Assembly: GCA_021773565.1 (NCBI GenBank)
Contig: JAJFJZ010000013.1
Coordinates: forward strand, 372,001-436,000
Length of the DNA: 64,000 bases
Origin: Gammaproteobacteria bacterium
GTDB taxonomy: Bacteria > Pseudomonadota > Gammaproteobacteria > Pseudomonadales > Azotimanducaceae
Reading direction: 5' to 3'
Numbering within the stretch: position 1 is the first letter of the stretch; each line of letters opens with the position of its first letter. Below are positions 61,504 through 64,000 of the stretch, in pieces. Made by a program: the position numbers and the translations under genes. The notes beneath the pieces are model-generated. The model did not search any database, was not told the DNA's origin, and saw only the letters and a list, made by a program, of their open reading frames with translations.

Positions 61504-63207
61504 ATGATACCTGCCAAGGACCTCAGCCGTAGTGACTGGATCAAGCAGTTCACCGCGGGAGGCTCAGACTATGAAATTGTTTCCGGTGAGGTCTGGGGTC
61601 GGAAATGTCGTGTCTTCAAAAACGCACCAGCAAATCTCAGGACCTTGTTTGAAGATGCGAGAAGTGGTGAAACATTTCTCGTTTATGGCAACGAACGCTA
61701 CACTTTTGAAGAAACGTTTCAAAGCAGCGCCTGCATAGCATCCATCCTGATAGAACAATACAGCATTCAAAAAGGAGACCGGGTTGCATTGTGCCTGCGC
61801 AACTACCCGGAGTGGGTCATGCTATTCAACGCCATCACTTCCATCGGGGCGATTGCGGTTGCGATGAATGCGCTCTGGATAAGCGATGAACTGGCTTACG
61901 GGCTTGGTGATAGTGGTGCAAAACTTTTGTTTGCAGATCAGGAGCGCCTCGACCGTCTGATGCCAGTATATAATAATCTGGATATTCAGGTTATCGGCGT
62001 GCGACCACAAAAGACTTTACCCGTAGACATACCAGACCTGGCCAAGCTGATGGCCATCCGAATAACTAAATCAGATACAGTAGAAATGCCCTCGGTAGTT
62101 GTACAGGGCACGGATCCGGCAACTATATTTTACACCTCTGGCTCCACTGACCACCCCAAGGGTGTGTTGTCCTGTCATACCAACATTATTACCGCGTTAT
62201 TATCCTGGGAGTTGGATCGCAAGATACACGAGGCGATGCTTAATTTCAGTCCTGAAGCCCCCCCTTACCAACCCGCTGGGCTTCTGGCAATTCCACTCTT
62301 TCATGTAACCGGTTCCCATGCTGTTATGCTCAGTTCGTATCGCAGTCAACGAAAAATGGTCAGCATGTATAAATGGGATGCAGCCGAAGCCGCAAAACTT
62401 ATTGAGATTGAAAAAATTTCCAGTTTCACCGCCCCTGCTGCCATGACAGGAGACCTGGTAGAAACAGGAAAACTTACCAGACGGGATTTATCCAGTCTTG
62501 TTGCTGTGGGCGGTGGGGGTGCCCCGCGCGCACCTGAACAGGTGAAGAATATTGCCACCTCATTCACCAATGCCCTGCCAAACACAGGTTGGGGCATGAC
62601 AGAAACCAATGCCATTGGAACCGGTATTGGTGGCCAGGATTATCTTGCACACCCCGGCAGTTCCGGACGTTGTTCTGCGGTTCTGGACATCAGGATTATG
62701 GACAAAAGTAATACCGACATGCCGACCGGGGAACGCGGAGAGATATTGATTCGCGGCTCGTCAATCTTTGAAGGATACTGGAATCGTCCAGAAGCTAACG
62801 CGGAGGTGTTTGTCGATGACTGGCTTCGCACCGGTGACGTAGGTTACGTGGATGAAGAGGGTTACCTGTATATTGTGGATCGCATAAAAGACCTTGTTAT
62901 TCGCGGTGGAGAAAATATTGGGTGTGCCGAGGTAGAAGCTGCACTGTTATCCCACGCATCCATTCTGGAAGCATCCGTCTACGCCGTACCCGACGCGCGT
63001 TTGGGCGAAGAAGTGGGCGCGTCTCTTTATTGCTCTGGTAGTATTTCAGAAACAGATCTTCGACTTTTTCTGCGCACTAGACTCGCCGCTTTCAAAATAC
63101 CCCGATACATTCAATTTTGTGAAGCGCCCTTGCCCAGAATCGCATCTGGAAAAATCAACAAACGACAAATTCGGGAGGCCGCGATCGCAAGGTTAGGCAC
63201 AGTATGA
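61504..63207 (+). CDS. Acyl-CoA synthetase (AMP-forming), second type
   Basis: A 567-residue ANL ligase. The phosphate loop reads TSGSTDHPKG (about 211-220), with Asp-His in place of the usual TG-x between STG and PKG. Other motifs are GWGMTETNAIGTG, RTGDVGYVDEEGYLYIVDR, KDLVIRGGENIGCAEVE, and PRIASGKINKR with the catalytic Lys. It probably activates a medium- or long-chain acid or a degradation intermediate. It overlaps the next gene by 4 bases (ATGA), so co-expression with that hydrolase-like protein is clear. Confidence 0.93.
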   Translation: MIPAKDLSRSDWIKQFTAGGSDYEIVSGEVWGRKCRVFKNAPANLRTLFEDARSGETFLVYGNERYTFEETFQSSACIASILIEQYSIQKGDRVALCLRNYPEWVMLFNAITSIGAIAVAMNALWISDELAYGLGDSGAKLLFADQERLDRLMPVYNNLDIQVIGVRPQKTLPVDIPDLAKLMAIRITKSDTVEMPSVVVQGTDPATIFYTSGSTDHPKGVLSCHTNIITALLSWELDRKIHEAMLNFSPEAPPYQPAGLLAIPLFHVTGSHAVMLSSYRSQRKMVSMYKWDAAEAAKLIEIEKISSFTAPAAMTGDLVETGKLTRRDLSSLVAVGGGGAPRAPEQVKNIATSFTNALPNTGWGMTETNAIGTGIGGQDYLAHPGSSGRCSAVLDIRIMDKSNTDMPTGERGEILIRGSSIFEGYWNRPEANAEVFVDDWLRTGDVGYVDEEGYLYIVDRIKDLVIRGGENIGCAEVEAALLSHASILEASVYAVPDARLGEEVGASLYCSGSISETDLRLFLRTRLAAFKIPRYIQFCEAPLPRIASGKINKRQIREAAIARLGTV

Positions 63208-63956
63208 GTGAGCCCTATGACGAGAGCCTGAGATTTATCGAGGCTAATGGCGTGCATTTTCACTACGCCCTGGACGGCGATCCCGCCAAACCTGTATTAG
63301 CTCTAATCAATATGGCCAGTGCAAACCTGACTACTTGGGAACCTGTCATGAAGGGTCTCCTGGAACACTTTTACGTCTTGCGTTTCGATATCCGTGGAAC
63401 CGGAAAAAGTACCTGGGGTACAGACAACGAGTTCACCTTTGCACAGTATGCAGACGACCTTGCAGCCATTATGGATGCGTTAGCCTTACGACAAGCCTTT
63501 GTACTTGGCGTAGCCTACGGTGCCAGAACCGCCGCACAGTTTGCTCTGCGACATGAGAACAAACTTACAGCACTGGGTTTATTTGATGTTGCCCTCACAC
63601 CGCCGGTAGAACAAAAGGGGCAAAAGGAACTTGGCCAGCAGGCACTACAATTGCTGAAAGAGGCAGGCGAACCATTGGTGGAGCGACGAAAATCATGGCG
63701 CTGGTACGAAGATCGCGGTGCAGCGCTTAAGGCCCACACGGCGCACACCCATGAACCGGATATGACGGATAAGCTTGATCATCTTAAAGTACCTGTGCTG
63801 GTAGCTTGTGGCCGGCAGGATATGAATTTAGTCGAAGCCAAACGCATTGCAGCCGCAATACCCGGCGCTGAATTTCATGTGATGGAAATGACAGGGCACG
63901 GCTCACCCTTCTACAGACCTGATCTGTTTGTCCGTCTGGTATGCAATTTTTCCTGA
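63204..63956 (+). CDS. Alpha/beta-hydrolase fold protein with Ala in the nucleophile position
   Basis: A 250-residue alpha/beta-hydrolase-fold protein: FHYALDGDPAKPVLALINM, YVLRFDIRGTGKSTWG, YADDLAAIMDALALRQAFVLG, VACGRQDMNLVEAKR (acid) and MTGHGSPFYRPDLF (His). The expected G-x-S-x-G elbow reads G-V-A-Y-G with Ala104 (codon GCC) instead of Ser, so the usual nucleophile is missing. It may be a non-hydrolytic family member (lyase-, dioxygenase- or decarboxylase-like, or a binding protein). It overlaps the acyl-CoA synthetase by 4 bases. Homology to lactonase/dienelactone-type enzymes is clear from the frame. Confidence 0.87.
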   Translation: MSEPYDESLRFIEANGVHFHYALDGDPAKPVLALINMASANLTTWEPVMKGLLEHFYVLRFDIRGTGKSTWGTDNEFTFAQYADDLAAIMDALALRQAFVLGVAYGARTAAQFALRHENKLTALGLFDVALTPPVEQKGQKELGQQALQLLKEAGEPLVERRKSWRWYEDRGAALKAHTAHTHEPDMTDKLDHLKVPVLVACGRQDMNLVEAKRIAAAIPGAEFHVMEMTGHGSPFYRPDLFVRLVCNFS

Positions 63957-64000
63957 CCCCAAAGCAATGGACTACGTATGATCAGGCAAATTCAGGCCAG

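Noticed and set aside
63952-63963. Third copy of the palindromic repeat (CCTGACCCC near the end)
   Set aside because: Only nine bases match and no inverted arm follows, so it is a chance match.
1-64000. tRNA, rRNA, CRISPR, prophage or insertion-sequence genes
   Set aside because: Reading both strands gave no cloverleaf, no repeated spacer array, and no integrase, capsid or transposase motif; the only repeats are the palindromes and the short leader array.
63967-64000. Start of another gene at the right edge
   Set aside because: ATG codons at 63967 and 63978 occur, but one frame stops at once and the other has too few codons before the window ends.

Overview
The window looks like a chromosome segment of a Gram-negative marine-type gammaproteobacterium. 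It carries a TonB-dependent receptor, outer-membrane lipoproteins, Sec and Tat leaders, a CadC-type regulator with TPRs, SelO and many short-chain dehydrogenases. Base composition is moderate and codon use is even. The taxonomic placement is inference from gene content. I saw no rRNA, tRNA, CRISPR array, transposase or phage gene. Coding density is high and no gene-free stretch exceeds about 250 bases.

Region 1 (1-6023) is a Yej/Opp-type peptide importer: permease end, lipoprotein-type binding protein and two ATPases. An exported 5'-nucleotidase/UDP-sugar hydrolase is joined to its 3' end. Region 2 (6063-13698) has two exported proteins of unknown function and a TonB-dependent receptor on the minus strand. 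Facing away from them is a VOC protein coupled to a Tat-exported SsuA/THI5-like binding protein, an ATPase and a permease, so both outer- and inner-membrane uptake steps are present. Region 3 (13752-20235) looks like a redox/gas-stress block. It holds DUF3501, an Hdr-like Fe-S protein, an erythrin-type rubrerythrin, and a truncated haemoglobin fused to a methanethiol S-methyltransferase (MddA/NnrU-like) membrane domain. A CadC-TPR regulator is transcribed divergently. The fusion is the most unusual object in the window.

Region 4 (20361-39187) contains uridine kinase and an M20 peptidase. These are followed by a catabolic mixture: SDRs, a Baeyer-Villiger-type flavoprotein, a CaiB-type CoA-transferase, and a TetR-FAD monooxygenase-SDR operon with a visible operator. 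It continues with SelO, a carotenoid oxygenase, NTF2-like proteins, an amidohydrolase, an acyl-CoA synthetase and a hydrolase. Region 5 (39370-52977) is a set of lipid/alcohol catabolism genes (DUF3089 lipase, GMC oxidoreductase, D-aminoacylase-like enzyme, enoyl-CoA hydratase, three SDRs, an exported beta-propeller). It is bracketed by two sugar gene groups: a plant-like GDP-mannose 3,5-epimerase with a glycosyltransferase-like protein, and a GH130-like propeller with a paralogous glycosyltransferase-like protein.

Region 6 (53018-63956) has a DUF5916/CBM9 outer-membrane protein and a second Baeyer-Villiger-type flavoprotein with a double-CDGSH Fe-S protein. It also has an exported metallo-beta-lactamase-fold protein with a lipoprotein hydrolase, PurU, a zinc-independent enoyl/alkenal reductase, and an acyl-CoA synthetase overlapping an alpha/beta-hydrolase that lacks the nucleophilic serine. 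Many enzymes of regions 4-6 fit oxidation, CoA activation and beta-oxidation-like breakdown of hydrophobic substrates, but no complete named pathway can be read from them.

Two copies of a perfect palindrome containing GGGGTCAGGTTCAATTA lie between genes. The second carries the stop codons of both convergent neighbours.
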